Below, piece by piece: positions 53,330 to 63,434 of a stretch of 64,000 bases of DNA. Below the pieces are notes generated by a model. That model had not been told where the DNA came from. It made no database searches and saw only the letters and a program-made list of their open reading frames with translations. Within the stretch, counting starts at the first letter, position 1; each line of letters opens with the position of its first letter. Where the stretch lies: assembly GCF_003047105.1 (NCBI RefSeq), contig NZ_CP028475.1:3472001-3536000 (forward strand). Direction: 5' to 3'. The DNA comes from Celeribacter baekdonensis. Its GTDB lineage: Bacteria; Pseudomonadota; Alphaproteobacteria; Rhodobacterales; Rhodobacteraceae. The position numbers and the translations under genes are program-made.

Positions 53330-55284
53330 CAGTGTCACGGCTGGGGGCCTTTCTCGGTTCGGTGCGTGTCCGGCTTCTGGTCATCGCGCTCATGCCGATG
53401 CTGGTCCTTCTGCCGGTATTCTTGGGTGGCACCATGTGGCGCTGGTCGAACAAGGTTGACGATATCCTTGTCAATAAGGTCACGGGTGACCTGACGATCG
53501 CTGACCAATATCTTGCCCGCCTGGCCGAATTGTCGGGCGAACGGATTGACGCTGTCGCACGCTCCGTCGCCCTGCAGGATGCGCTTGGTACCGGGGATTC
53601 CACGACCTTCCTCAGGGGTGAGCGGGAACTTCTGGGCCTCGATTTCCTGCGGATTGAGATGGCCACACCCGAGGCGCGGCGCTGGCCAGTCATCGCGACG
53701 GCGCTGACCGGACGCCTGCACAGCGCTGTGGATGTGCTTGCGGCCGACGATCTGGAGGCCCTTTCGCCGGGCTTGGCCGAACAGGCCGAGATCCCGCTTG
53801 TCCCCACCCGTGCCGCGGTGCCGACTGACCGCACCGTCGAAACGCGCGGCATGATCATCCATTCCGCCGCCCCGCTGACGTTACCCGATGGACGTTCCGC
53901 AGCGCTGGTTGGCGGGGTCCTGCTGAACCGCAATCTCGATTTTATCGACACGATCAATGCCCTTGTCTACCGCGAACAGAGCCTACCTGAGGGCAGTCAG
54001 GGGACTGCGACACTGTTTCTTGAGGATGTGCGCGTGTCGACCAACGTGCGCCTATTCGAGAATGTCCGCGCCTTGGGTACCCGCGTCTCCGCCGAGGTGC
54101 GGACTCAGGTGCTGGACGAGGGCAGTGTGTGGCACGACCGTGCCTTTGTCGTCAACGATTGGTACATCTCGGCCTATGAACCGATCCATGACAGCTTCGG
54201 CGAACGGGTAGGGATGCTTTATGTCGGTTTTCTCGAGACCCCGTTCCGCAATGCCAAGCGCAGCTCGGTTCTGATCCTTGGCGGGGCGTTCGTGCTGATC
54301 GCGCTGGCCTCGGTCCCGGTCTTCCTCCGATGGGCCGGGCATATCTTTCGCCCGCTTGAGGCGATGACACGGACGATTGCGCGGGTCGAAGCGGGGGATC
54401 TTGCCGCGCGCAACAACCCGCGCGATGACGGCGACGAGATCGCCCAGGTTGCGGGGCATCTGGACAATTTGCTGGACCGGCTTCAGGCCCGCGACCGGGA
54501 GTTGCGCGACTGGGCCGAAAGCCTTGAGGTCCGCGTCGCCGAGCGCACCAGTGATCTTCAGGCCGCCAACCAGCGGCTGGAACGCACGACCGAACGCCTG
54601 ATCATTTCCGAGAAACTGGCTGCAGTGGGCGAGATCACCGCTTCCGTTGCCCATGAAATCAACAACCCCGTGGCGGTGATCCAGGGGAACCTCGATCTGG
54701 CCCGCAGCATGCTAGGCGCCGAGGTCGGCAAGGTCGAAGAGGAATTCCGCCTGATCGACGATCAGGTCTATCGCATCGGCGTCATCGTCTCGAAGCTGCT
54801 GCAATTCGCCCGGCCTGAGGAGTATTCAGGTGCACACAACCTGATCGCTCCCAGCGAGGTTGTCCGCGACTGCCTTGTGCTGACGCGCAACCAGATCGAG
54901 GTGGCGGGGATCACCTGCTTCCCCGCCTTTGACAGCACGGCGTCGGTCAGCATGTCACGCACCGAATTGCAGCAGGTCGTCGTCAACCTGATCCTCAATG
55001 CAGTTCACGCCATGCCCGACGGCGGCAGCCTGACCATTGCCACCGAAGACCGCGACGCCTGCGCCGTGATTGTCGTCGCCGATACCGGCACCGGCATTGC
55101 GCCCGAGGTCCTGCCACGCATCTTCGATCCGTTTTTCACCACCAAGCAAGCGCAGGGCACGGGGCTGGGTTTGTCGATCTCGCAACAGATCGTCACGCAG
55201 GCTCGCGGGCGGATCAGCGCCACTTCGATCCCCGGCAAGGGCAGCCGGTTCGAGGTTTTTCTGCCGATCGCCGAAAACGCCTGA
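53308..55284 (+). CDS. Membrane sensor histidine kinase, Cache-type periplasmic domain
   Basis: 658 residues. TM1 at about 18-40 (VRVRLLVIALMPMLVLLPVF), a periplasmic sensor of about 280 residues with the Cache-like pattern DRAFVVNDWYISAYEPIHDS and ERVGMLYVGFLE, TM2 near 325-348, then HAMP (ARVEAGDLAARNNPRDDGDE). Phospho-acceptor H449 (SVAHEINNPVAVIQGN), N box (VVNLILNAVHA), G1 DTGTGI, F FDPFFTTK, G2 GTGLGLSI. It starts inside the response-regulator gene, so both are co-translated. The small-molecule signal is not known; dicarboxylate-type ligands are common for this layout. Confidence 0.92.
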   Translation: MRGLGSVTVSRLGAFLGSVRVRLLVIALMPMLVLLPVFLGGTMWRWSNKVDDILVNKVTGDLTIADQYLARLAELSGERIDAVARSVALQDALGTGDSTTFLRGERELLGLDFLRIEMATPEARRWPVIATALTGRLHSAVDVLAADDLEALSPGLAEQAEIPLVPTRAAVPTDRTVETRGMIIHSAAPLTLPDGRSAALVGGVLLNRNLDFIDTINALVYREQSLPEGSQGTATLFLEDVRVSTNVRLFENVRALGTRVSAEVRTQVLDEGSVWHDRAFVVNDWYISAYEPIHDSFGERVGMLYVGFLETPFRNAKRSSVLILGGAFVLIALASVPVFLRWAGHIFRPLEAMTRTIARVEAGDLAARNNPRDDGDEIAQVAGHLDNLLDRLQARDRELRDWAESLEVRVAERTSDLQAANQRLERTTERLIISEKLAAVGEITASVAHEINNPVAVIQGNLDLARSMLGAEVGKVEEEFRLIDDQVYRIGVIVSKLLQFARPEEYSGAHNLIAPSEVVRDCLVLTRNQIEVAGITCFPAFDSTASVSMSRTELQQVVVNLILNAVHAMPDGGSLTIATEDRDACAVIVVADTGTGIAPEVLPRIFDPFFTTKQAQGTGLGLSISQQIVTQARGRISATSIPGKGSRFEVFLPIAENA

Positions 55285-55452
55285 TCTGGACAATTTGACC
55301 CGGTTTGACCCCTGGAATAGCAATCGGTCGGACAAAATGTCCCATTTCGGCTCTGTCAACGGGGTGTTTGTGGTCAAAATGACAATCTAAGCCATTGTTT
55401 TATTTATATATTTTCTTGACTTTGTAAGTGTCTGTGCTCCTTTCTGCGCCAT

Positions 55453-55470
55453 GGCATGTCGTCGCATGCC
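55453..55470. promoter_or_regulatory. Inverted repeat upstream of the MFS gene
   Basis: GGCATG-TCGTCG-CATGCC, about 60 bases before the MFS start. It could be the binding site of the neighbouring response regulator. Confidence 0.4.
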
Positions 55471-55527
55471 GCTCATCGGGTTCGCGGTAGGAGGCCGCCG
55501 CCCGGATCGAAAAGGGAGGTTACATCA

Positions 55528-57248
55528 ATGAAAAACGCATCTGGTGGTGCGCTGGGGTTCCTGCATAAGAGCCACATCGTCGCCGAGCCCGGTTTCAACC
55601 GCTGGCGGGTCCCGCCTGCGTCCATCGCGATCCACCTGTGCATCGGGTCGGTCTATGCCTGGTCCGTCTTTAATCAACCGCTGACCCGCGAACTGGGCGT
55701 CGTTACGTCCAGCGCCGATGACTGGAGCCTCAGCTCGGTTGTCTGGATCTTCTCTGTTGCCATCGTTTTCCTTGGCCTCTCCGCGGCCTTCGCGGGCAAG
55801 TGGCTTGAGGACGTGGGTCCGCGCATGGTCGGCGTCGTCGCTGCATTTCTCTGGGGCGGCGGGTTCATCATCGGCTCCTTCGGAATATCAAGCCACCAGC
55901 TTTGGCTGATCTATCTTGGCTATGGGGTGCTGGGCGGCTGCGGGCTCGGCCTTGGCTATGTCTCGCCCGTATCGACGCTGCTCCGCTGGTTCCCGGACCG
56001 GCGTGGCATGGCGACCGGGATGGCCATCATGGGCTTCGGCGGTGGCGCGATGATCGCCGCTCCGGTCAAGGGCTGGCTGTTGAGCCTCTATGCTAAGGCG
56101 CCCGACTTTCTTGGGGGCAGGGCACCGTGACAACCGTGGTCGAGAACGGCCGCGTCTTCGCCGAGACTGCCACAGGCAAAGTTGAGGTCGTGATCGCGTC
56201 TGCTGCGCAGGCCGCAAGTTTTGGCGGAGAGGCAGGCGTCTATGTTGTGGGCACCGGTGTGACCGGCGCGGCGCAGACTTTCCTGACGCTCGGCGTGGTC
56301 TATTTTATCGTCATGATCCTGGCCTCGTTCCAGTATCGCGTTCCCGCTGAGGGATGGAAGCCCGCCGGATGGCAGCCCAAGCCCGCCGCCTCGGGCATGG
56401 TGTCGCAAAACAACGTCCATATCGACCAGGCGCTGAAGACGCCGCAATTCTGGCAAATGTGGATTATGCTCTGCTTCAACGTGACTGCCGGGATCGGCGT
56501 CATCGGGGTTGCCAAAACGATGATGTCGGAAATCTTCGGGTCGGTCCTGCCCTTGGTGGTCACCGCCGCCTTCGCTTCGACCTATGTGCTGATGATTTCG
56601 GTTTTCAACATGGTGGGGCGGTTCTTCTGGGCCTCGACCTCTGATTTCATCGGACGCAAGACGACCTACATGTGCTTCTTCGTGCTGGGCACAATCCTGT
56701 ATCTGTCGATCCCCTATTTCGCCTCGGCCGTGGCGACGAACCCGTCGCTGATCTACCTGATCGGATTCTACGCCGCGACGATGATCATCTTTTCGATGTA
56801 TGGCGGCGGCTTTGCCACGATCCCGGCCTACCTAGCCGACATGTTCGGCACCATGCATGTGGGCGGCATCCACGGGCGGATTCTGACGGCGTGGTCCACA
56901 GCAGGCGTGTTGGGCCCATTGGCGATCACTTCGCTGCGGCAAATGTCCGTGACCTCGGCCATCAACGACTTGGCGGTTAAGGCCGACCCCGCCGCCTTCG
57001 CCGAAAAGTTCGGTGCCCCGATCACGCAGCTTCAGGAACTGGTCGCGGCCAAAACTGTGACCATCGCGAAGCTGATGGAAATCGCGCCCGAGGGCACCAT
57101 CGACCCGACCCCGTCACTTTACAACACCACCATGTATTGCATGGCGGCGTTGTTGGTCGTGGCCTTCTTCGCCAACCTGTTCATGCGCCCGGTGAAAGAA
57201 CATCACCACCATGACGAACCTGAACTTCAGGCAATTCCGGTAGAGTAA
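55528..57248 (+). pseudogene. OxlT/YhjX-like MFS carrier, split by a one-base deletion
   Basis: Anion antiporter-type MFS protein of about 573 residues if repaired. Start ATG 55528 follows AAAGGGAGGT. Frame 1 covers the first six helices (RVPPASIAIHLCIGSVYAWS; PVSTLLRWFPDRRGMATGMA) and ends KAPDFLGGRAP-stop. The adjacent frame continues GTVTTVVENGRVFAETATGK and the last helices (NMVGRFFWASTSDFIGRKTT; FSMYGGGFATIPAYLADMFG), ending in a His-rich tail (KEHHHHDEPE). One G is missing from the run at 56113-56117. Oxalate, formate or another small carboxylate is a reasonable but unproven substrate. It lies next to the two-component pair. Confidence 0.82.
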
Positions 57249-57255
57249 GACAAAC

Positions 57256-57283
57256 AAACGGGGCGCTATTCGGCGTCCCGTTT
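57256..57283 (+). terminator. Terminator after the MFS gene
   Basis: AAACGGGGCGC-TATTCG-GCGTCCCGTTT, an 11-pair stem with one G-T pair, just after the MFS stop; only a short T run (TTT) at the end. Confidence 0.65.
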
Positions 57284-57411
57284 CAGATGGTTGCGACGGA
57301 TTAGAGTGACGGGTGTCAAGCCCGCAGATTCGGAGGGAGACTAGGGTGTGAACCCAATTCCTTGTCTTGCTGAAATGGGCTCTTCATGATTCATCTGCGG
57401 AAAACAGGTGC

Positions 57412-57801
57412 ATGATGGCGAGATTTGATCTGAGCGACGAAGAATGGGCTGCAATCCGGCCTCATTTACCCAAACAAGGGCGCGGTCCGCAGCGCAAGGA
57501 TGACAGAACAGTCTTGAATGGCATTTTCTATGTTCTGCGCACGGGGGCGCCGTGGCGCGATCTGCCGGACCGGTATGGCCCGCGCACGACTGTTTACAAC
57601 CGCTATGTCCGCTGGGGTGAGCGCGGGATTTGGCAAGGGATATTTGATGTGCTGGCGACGGAATGTGAGGACGCGCTGATCTTCATTGATAGTTCAATCG
57701 TCAAGGCACACCGGGCGGCAGCAGGCTCAAAAGGGGGGAGTTGGCGCAAGGTATTGGACGCTCACGCGGCGGTCGCGGCAGCAAGGTTCACGTCGCCGTA
57801 G
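57412..57801 (+). CDS. IS5-family transposase, first frame
   Basis: 130 residues. DUF4096/HTH-type start MMARFDLSDEEWAAIRPHLP, NGIFYVLRTGAPWRDLPDRY, and the first catalytic D in LIFIDSSIVKAHRAAAG. It should be fused to the second frame by -1 slippage at AAAAGGGGGG (57729-57738); without slippage it ends SKGGSWRKVL.... Confidence 0.88.
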   Translation: MMARFDLSDEEWAAIRPHLPKQGRGPQRKDDRTVLNGIFYVLRTGAPWRDLPDRYGPRTTVYNRYVRWGERGIWQGIFDVLATECEDALIFIDSSIVKAHRAAAGSKGGSWRKVLDAHAAVAAARFTSP

Positions 57802-58163
57802 ACCATCGCGGCCTGCCTCTACGGTTCGCGATTACAGGCGCACAAAGGCATGATAGCAAGGTATTTGGTTCATTTGTCGGCTGGCAAAAACAGCCGACAG
57901 CTATCGTCGCAGACAAAGCCTATGGCTCAAAAGCCATCCGCCAAACCATCGCTGACGAAGGCGCATTGGCAGTGATCCCATCCAAGTCAAACGCCCGCAT
58001 CCACATCCCACATGACCCCGACATCTACGCCCAGCGAAACCTTGTAGAGCGGTTCTTCTGCCGCATGAAAGACATGCGAAGGCTAACAACGAGATACGAA
58101 AAGTTGAAACGCAACTTCCTGTCGATGGTCCATATCTTTGCAATCAGATGTTGGCTGAATTGA
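57738..58163 (+). CDS. IS5-family transposase, second frame (via -1 frameshift)
   Basis: About 141 residues entered by the slip: ELAQGIGRSRGGRGSKVHVA, second catalytic D in IVADKAYGSKAIR and E in NLVERFFCRMKDMRRLTTRY. Together with the first frame it gives a standard-length IS5 DDE transposase. Confidence 0.88.
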   Translation, partial: ELAQGIGRSRGGRGSKVHVAVDHRGLPLRFAITGAQRHDSKVFGSFVGWQKQPTAIVADKAYGSKAIRQTIADEGALAVIPSKSNARIHIPHDPDIYAQRNLVERFFCRMKDMRRLTTRYEKLKRNFLSMVHIFAIRCWLN

Positions 58164-58172
58164 GTCCACACC

Positions 58173-61100
58173 CTAATAGTCCTTTTCAAAATAAACCCCA
58201 ACGCCGGTGTCGCCGGTCGAGGACACGGACCCTTTGACGGTCACCTTGTCGGTGGCGTCAAGGTTGAGGTTGATCACCGATTTGCCATCACTGTCGATGG
58301 TCACGTCGGTGTAGATTTTATCCGAAATATATTTGCCGAGCTTCAACGAGCTGCCGCCCTCTTCTGAGGTTTGAAGATCAAGATCGTCGAGGCCAAAACT
58401 GTTGCGGATTGAACCGACAAGCCCGCCACCGCCGCCGGTTAAGGTCGCCACAGCCGAGGCCATTTGTGCCGCTTGCAGAGCGGAAATTTGGCTCAGACCA
58501 CGACCGAACAGCAGTTGAGAGAGGATTTCTTCTTGCGGCAAGGTGGGCGAGGAGCTGAGCGTCAAGGCCAGCGCACTCAACGGCCCTTCGGTGACCAGTT
58601 GCACGTTCAGATCAGGGGTTTGCGTTTCCGCCACAAGCCGCACCACGGGGTCCAATTCACCCTGTAAGGTCAGCGTGCCCTCTTTCATCACAATGCGTTT
58701 GCCCAAAAGCGACAAGCGCCCGCGGATCAGCGAAAACTGACCCACCGGGATCACATCTTGGGTCGTGCCGCGCAGGCGCAATTTTCCGCCCAGTTCCGCA
58801 TCCAAGCCCCGACCGCGAATGAAAATCTGGTTTGGGGCGGCGATGGTGACATTGAGCCCATAGGACGCCCCCGGTCCGCCATTGCGATCCGTGACCACAA
58901 GTCCCGCGCGCTTGCGGGTGGTGAGCACAGCGCTGGTTTGGCCGGTGTGGGTGATCTCGGGGATGTCGCCGCTGCCGCCAAGGCCGGAGGCCGACACAGT
59001 GATGTCGGTGCGGCCCAATGTAAGATCCCCGGCAATGGCAGCCCCCCCAGCCAGTGGGCCGGTGATGGCCAGACTGCCATTCAAAGAGGTGCTATAGAGC
59101 GTTGGGTCCACCAAGGTTAGGCCATTGAACGCCATCGTTAAATCGGCGGGAACTGTGCCCGAGAGGCCCAATTGACCAGAGGCGGAGATGCCGCCGCCAC
59201 TGTCGGCATTGGTCACCACGTCGATCTGGGCGCGTTCGCCCGAAAGCGTGACCGTGCCACGCTCCACCGTCAGAGCGAGCCCTGCGTTTGAGACCACCAC
59301 ACGGGCGCCGGGGGTGACTTGAATTTGTCCTGACAGCGACGAGAGCGCGAGCGGGCCGTTGAGTGAGAGGTCAAAGCCCGCGTTGCCTTGGGTCAGTGCG
59401 GCGGTGGTGAAACGGTTGGACAGGCCCAAAGGCGCGGTGCCTGTCAGCGCGAGGTTGGCTTGGCTCGCGTCTTGGGCGAGGGTGCCGGTGACGCGCGCGG
59501 TCGAACCGCCGGGACCGGTCATATTGGCCTCAGTTTGCCACGGCGCTGTTGCGCTTGAGCGGGACACATCGGCGGCAAGGGTCAGCGGACCGGAGAGGCC
59601 AACACCAAGGCGCGCCACGTCATCGAGACGGGCAGAAAGCGTCAGCGCCCCGGCCTCAGACGACAGCGTGCCTTTGGCGGAGGCGGTCACAGCCCCCGTC
59701 GTCATATCCGCTGCGCGCAGGGTCAGCCCAGTTTCGTCGCGTTTGGCAGAGAGGCTCACCGTGCTGGAGCCATTGGTCAGTGCGTCCACTTGCGCGATGC
59801 CAAAGCGCAGATTGCTGCCTTTGGCCTCAGCGGTCAGATCGAACATCCCACTCAGAGGCGCATAGCTGCCTGAGCCTGTGGCCTGAACGGCCCCTGCAAG
59901 ATCAAGGCCAGAAATGCGGGCAAATCGAGCCAGACGCGGGGAGTCGAGGCGCATGTCGCCGGTGAATTCAAGCCCTGCGTCCAACCCGGCCAGCCGACCT
60001 TGGACCGTGACGGTGGTTGCATCGGTTTTAAGCTCGACTGTCTTAAAGACGATGTCCTGCCCCTCTTGCCATGTCAGTTGGGTCAAGAGGCTGGGGTTGG
60101 CGCCAATGGCGTCTTGCACAGCAGGGTCATCAGAGACGAGACCGGTCACGGCGGCTTCAATCTTGGCGCTCACGGCGCCCAAACTGGTCAGGCCACTGTC
60201 ATCCGTCAGCCGCGCGATGGTGCCGTCCGCATTGATCGCCGCTTTGCCAAGGCGCAGCCCGTCTTGCGTATAGCCATCGACATCAATCAGCGCGGTCCAG
60301 CCGTCATCTGTGGCGGCATCATAATTGGCAATGATCAGGGCTTTATCGACCATGCTACGCGCCGAGCCAAAAGGCAGCAGCGTCGGGCGGCCATCAGGGC
60401 TTTTGAGCGACCCGGAGAGCGCGAAGGATTGCGGCAGGCCATCGGCGCCAATCTTGGCTGCACCGACCATCGACACCGCTTGGGTCGAGAGGTTGAATTG
60501 CTCAAGATCAAACCCGCCTTCAGGATAGGACAGGCCGCGCGCTTGCAGTGTTGAGGAGGGGCCAAAGAACCGCGCGTATTCGGCGCTGAACAGCGGGGTG
60601 AGATCGCCGGAGAGATCAGCCGTAAACGCACGTGGGGCAGGGGCATCCGGGGCGTTTGGATCGGGGTTAGCTTTGAGGGCCACTGTGCCGGTGAGACGAT
60701 CTTTGCCCTGTGTTGCCAAGGCGATATCGGCGGTGAAATCATCCAAAGGGCCCGCGCCCTTGGCCGTGAGAGACAGCTCAGGCGCGCCCGGTAGATTGGC
60801 CAGTGTCGCGATCAGGCCACCCGCCCCTTCGGTCAGGGCCAGATCAAGATCCAACACCTCGGTCGGACCATCAAAAGACACATCAACGGTAAAGGCACCG
60901 TCTGCGGCATCCAGGCGCTGGATGTCCAAGGTCGCAGCCCCCGATCCATCGGCCAAATTGGCGCTGCCGGCGAGGCTCAGATCCACCGCTTTGCCCAGTT
61001 TCAACACCGGAGCTCCGAGGTGGACACGCTTGGCCTCAATCGCGCCGATGTCGATCGAAACCGGCAAGTCCGGCAATGAAAATGGCTTGGCCTCGGGCGA

Positions 61101-61481
61101 GGGAGCCGTGGTCGTGGCCTCTGCCACGGGCAGACGGTCAAATAGGATTTCACCCGCCGTGATGCGGTTGATTTCGACCCGACCGGAAAAAAGCGCAGCC
61201 CGGCTCCAGTCCAGTTCGACATCGCGCAGGGTGAACCACACGCCGGTGTCATCGGCGATGGTCAGTTCGTCGAGCGTGGCGTTGGAGGACAACAGACCTT
61301 TGAACCCTTCGATGCGAATGTCGCGGCCCGCGCCTGATAGGTTGTCTTCCAAAAAGCCAACGATCACCGACCTGTCTCGGGCGGTTTGTGTGGCGTCCGT
61401 TTGTGTCGAGTCGGTGCTGTCCTGCGCCATCAGCGCCAGAGGGATGCAGATGGCGGTTATGACCGGGAGAAATTTGTTCAA
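58173..61481 (-). CDS. tamB: Translocation and assembly module protein TamB
   Basis: 1102 residues. N-terminal signal anchor MNKFLPVITAICIPLALMAQ, an acidic spacer, then a long beta-helical AsmA-like region and the conserved C-terminal TamB domain (DUF490): VGQFSLIRGRLSLLGKRIVM, LPQEEILSQLLFGRGLSQIS and the end VKGSVSSTGDTGVGVYFEKD-Y. It bridges the periplasm and, with TamA, moves lipids or outer-membrane proteins. Its stop TAG is made of TA from the genome plus G from the IS5 end, so the protein looks complete. It overlaps tamA by four bases. Confidence 0.93.
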   Translation of the reverse strand: MNKFLPVITAICIPLALMAQDSTDSTQTDATQTARDRSVIVGFLEDNLSGAGRDIRIEGFKGLLSSNATLDELTIADDTGVWFTLRDVELDWSRAALFSGRVEINRITAGEILFDRLPVAEATTTAPSPEAKPFSLPDLPVSIDIGAIEAKRVHLGAPVLKLGKAVDLSLAGSANLADGSGAATLDIQRLDAADGAFTVDVSFDGPTEVLDLDLALTEGAGGLIATLANLPGAPELSLTAKGAGPLDDFTADIALATQGKDRLTGTVALKANPDPNAPDAPAPRAFTADLSGDLTPLFSAEYARFFGPSSTLQARGLSYPEGGFDLEQFNLSTQAVSMVGAAKIGADGLPQSFALSGSLKSPDGRPTLLPFGSARSMVDKALIIANYDAATDDGWTALIDVDGYTQDGLRLGKAAINADGTIARLTDDSGLTSLGAVSAKIEAAVTGLVSDDPAVQDAIGANPSLLTQLTWQEGQDIVFKTVELKTDATTVTVQGRLAGLDAGLEFTGDMRLDSPRLARFARISGLDLAGAVQATGSGSYAPLSGMFDLTAEAKGSNLRFGIAQVDALTNGSSTVSLSAKRDETGLTLRAADMTTGAVTASAKGTLSSEAGALTLSARLDDVARLGVGLSGPLTLAADVSRSSATAPWQTEANMTGPGGSTARVTGTLAQDASQANLALTGTAPLGLSNRFTTAALTQGNAGFDLSLNGPLALSSLSGQIQVTPGARVVVSNAGLALTVERGTVTLSGERAQIDVVTNADSGGGISASGQLGLSGTVPADLTMAFNGLTLVDPTLYSTSLNGSLAITGPLAGGAAIAGDLTLGRTDITVSASGLGGSGDIPEITHTGQTSAVLTTRKRAGLVVTDRNGGPGASYGLNVTIAAPNQIFIRGRGLDAELGGKLRLRGTTQDVIPVGQFSLIRGRLSLLGKRIVMKEGTLTLQGELDPVVRLVAETQTPDLNVQLVTEGPLSALALTLSSSPTLPQEEILSQLLFGRGLSQISALQAAQMASAVATLTGGGGGLVGSIRNSFGLDDLDLQTSEEGGSSLKLGKYISDKIYTDVTIDSDGKSVINLNLDATDKVTVKGSVSSTGDTGVGVYFEKDY

Positions 61482-63253
61482 AACGCTTGCCCTATGCCGA
61501 TGTAGATTTGGAGGCCGTCGCCGGTGTCGCCCGTCACCGGTCCGGCAAGGTCAAGGCGGATTGGGCCAAAGCCGGTGTCATAACGCAGCCCAAGGCCTGC
61601 GCCCGAATGCCATTCGGCGGCGTCGCCCGGCAACGCTGATGTGCCGATGCCCCCGAGGTCATAAAAACCCACCACGGAAATCTTGCCTTTGACAACGGCA
61701 CGCAATTCGGTTGAGAGGCCAAGGAAACTTGAGCCACCTGTGGCATTGCCGCCGCCCAAATCGACGTCGAGCGATTGGTACGGTTGCCCGCGCACGGTGC
61801 CGCCGCCGCCGGAGTAAAACAGCAAATCGGGGGGCACTTCGGTATAGTCCGCCCCGGCGATGGATCCCAGTTGCAACCGCCCGGCCAGGGTGAACCGATC
61901 ATCATCCCCAAAGGAGAGATAGCCACGCCCATCGGCCATGACCCGCACGCCAGAGGCCGATCCGCTCACGCCGACAAAGGGGAGGATGTCGGCGTTGAAA
62001 TAGGTGCCGGATTTTGGATTTAGCGCAGTGTCACGCCCATCGCGACTGCCGTTGATCGGGAAAATCACATGCGAGAAGGAGCGCGAGCCAAGCGAGTCCT
62101 CGACCTCGGAATAGCGGTAGCCGAGGCCAAAGGAAAAGGTCGAGTTCTGAGAGGTTTCCACATCGGCGCTGATGGTGAATTCGCCCCGATCTGAAAGGAA
62201 ATCCGGCTCGTCCAGATGTTCGATTTCAGCGCCGAGGACGAGGGTGGTTTTGCGGGTAACCGTGGCGGGGCGGCGGTAGGTCGCGCCGAGGGAGTAATCT
62301 ATGCCCGTTGTGCCGCCGAGACCGCCGATTTCGGCATCAAAGCGCAATCTGTCGGCGCTTTTGGTGAGGTTGCGATGCATCCAATAGGCCGAAACTGTGC
62401 CGCCTTCGAGCGACGACAGCTCCGCACCAAAGCCAAGCCGACGCTTCTTTTCATCCACCAGCGTTGCGGTGATGTCGAGAGTTCCGTCGGGGTTGAGCGC
62501 ATCGGCCTCGCGCAGGGTGATCGAGCGGAACGTGCCGGTTTTTTGCAGGCGCCGGGTCACCAGATCAAGCGTGTCGGGATCATAGGCGCTCCCCGTTGGC
62601 ATGTTGGCGATGCGCCACAGCCGATCTTCGCGCACGCGGGTGTCGCCCGCGAATTTCAAGCGGCCAAAGGCAACGGCGGGGCCGGGGTCGATGGTGAGGG
62701 CGACGTCGAGTGTTTTGCTGTTGTGATCTGCGACAATCTGTTGGTCTGACAGGGCCGCTTTGGCGTGCGATGCCTGTCGCCATGCCGCGATGGCCACGTC
62801 TTTTGCCTCACCGACCAAACCGGATTTGGCCACTTCGCCTGATGCGAAATCTTCGGGCAACTGCGTGTCCGGGGCGAGCGGGGCGACGGTGGCGCTGCCA
62901 AAGCGAAACCTTGGGCCGGGGGTAACGTTGATCACCACTGTGTTGATCGTCGATGGCAATGAAATCAGGGACATATCGGCCCCCTCGCGCCCGTCTACGC
63001 GGATTGAAATACTGGGCCCATAATAGCCCTCTCGGTACAGTGCACCAATCAGGCCACGGTAATCGGACTGAACCGCAGCGATGATTTCTTCGGGGGCTGT
63101 GACCGCGTTCTTAGCGGCCTCTAAGATGGCAGAGGCGCCCTCCAGACGGGTTTTTACGTCCCCCTCTGCGGTGGTTTCAAGCTTGGCCTCAAAGGCGTTG
63201 GCCGTCCCCGCGCAAAGCAAGGCCGCCGCCACAAACATAGTCCTTCTAAGCAC
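61478..63253 (-). CDS. tamA: Translocation and assembly module outer-membrane protein TamA
   Basis: 591-residue Omp85-family barrel. Signal peptide MLRRTMFVAAALLCAGTANA, three POTRA domains to about residue 260, then the barrel. The Omp85 signature RGQPYQSLDVD and C-terminal GLGLRYDTGFGPIRLDLA are clear, and the protein ends in phenylalanine (GIGQAF), fit for BAM insertion. It partners TamB downstream. Confidence 0.94.
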   Translation of the reverse strand: MLRRTMFVAAALLCAGTANAFEAKLETTAEGDVKTRLEGASAILEAAKNAVTAPEEIIAAVQSDYRGLIGALYREGYYGPSISIRVDGREGADMSLISLPSTINTVVINVTPGPRFRFGSATVAPLAPDTQLPEDFASGEVAKSGLVGEAKDVAIAAWRQASHAKAALSDQQIVADHNSKTLDVALTIDPGPAVAFGRLKFAGDTRVREDRLWRIANMPTGSAYDPDTLDLVTRRLQKTGTFRSITLREADALNPDGTLDITATLVDEKKRRLGFGAELSSLEGGTVSAYWMHRNLTKSADRLRFDAEIGGLGGTTGIDYSLGATYRRPATVTRKTTLVLGAEIEHLDEPDFLSDRGEFTISADVETSQNSTFSFGLGYRYSEVEDSLGSRSFSHVIFPINGSRDGRDTALNPKSGTYFNADILPFVGVSGSASGVRVMADGRGYLSFGDDDRFTLAGRLQLGSIAGADYTEVPPDLLFYSGGGGTVRGQPYQSLDVDLGGGNATGGSSFLGLSTELRAVVKGKISVVGFYDLGGIGTSALPGDAAEWHSGAGLGLRYDTGFGPIRLDLAGPVTGDTGDGLQIYIGIGQAF

Positions 63254-63434
63254 CGCTCGGCCTTCCTCTTTGACGCGTTCACTCGTCTTTTACATAGAGC
63301 AATTATGCGGTGTTCCCAGCTTTGATTCCAGTGGCCGCGTGGGTCTTTTCACAAGGCTGTGAAGAGGTGGCGGTTTGTCGCTTGTGCGCTATAGGGCCAA
63401 GGCTTTAGGGTCCGCGCGAACAATGGAGGGCAGT

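Larger units (their letters stand above)
57344..58173 (+). mobile_element. IS5-family (IS427-type) insertion sequence, 830 bp
   Basis: Ends are GGGTGTGAACCCAATT on the left and its near inverse (reverse complement GGGTGTGGACTCAATT) on the right, with TA on both outer sides as the likely target duplication. It holds two overlapping frames joined by a slip at AAAAGGGGGG. The right end supplies the last base of the tamB stop codon. Both frames look intact, so this copy may be active. Confidence 0.85.

Noticed and set aside
55453..55470. Sigma-54 promoter (TGGCATG...CGCATG) before the MFS gene
   Set aside because: The spacing between GG and GC is one base too short and the -12 element lacks TTGC; kept only as an inverted repeat.
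60598..61692. Open frame of 364 codons opposite the tamB/tamA junction
   Set aside because: Ser/Arg/Pro-rich low-complexity translation without motifs; TamB and TamA are clear on the minus strand.
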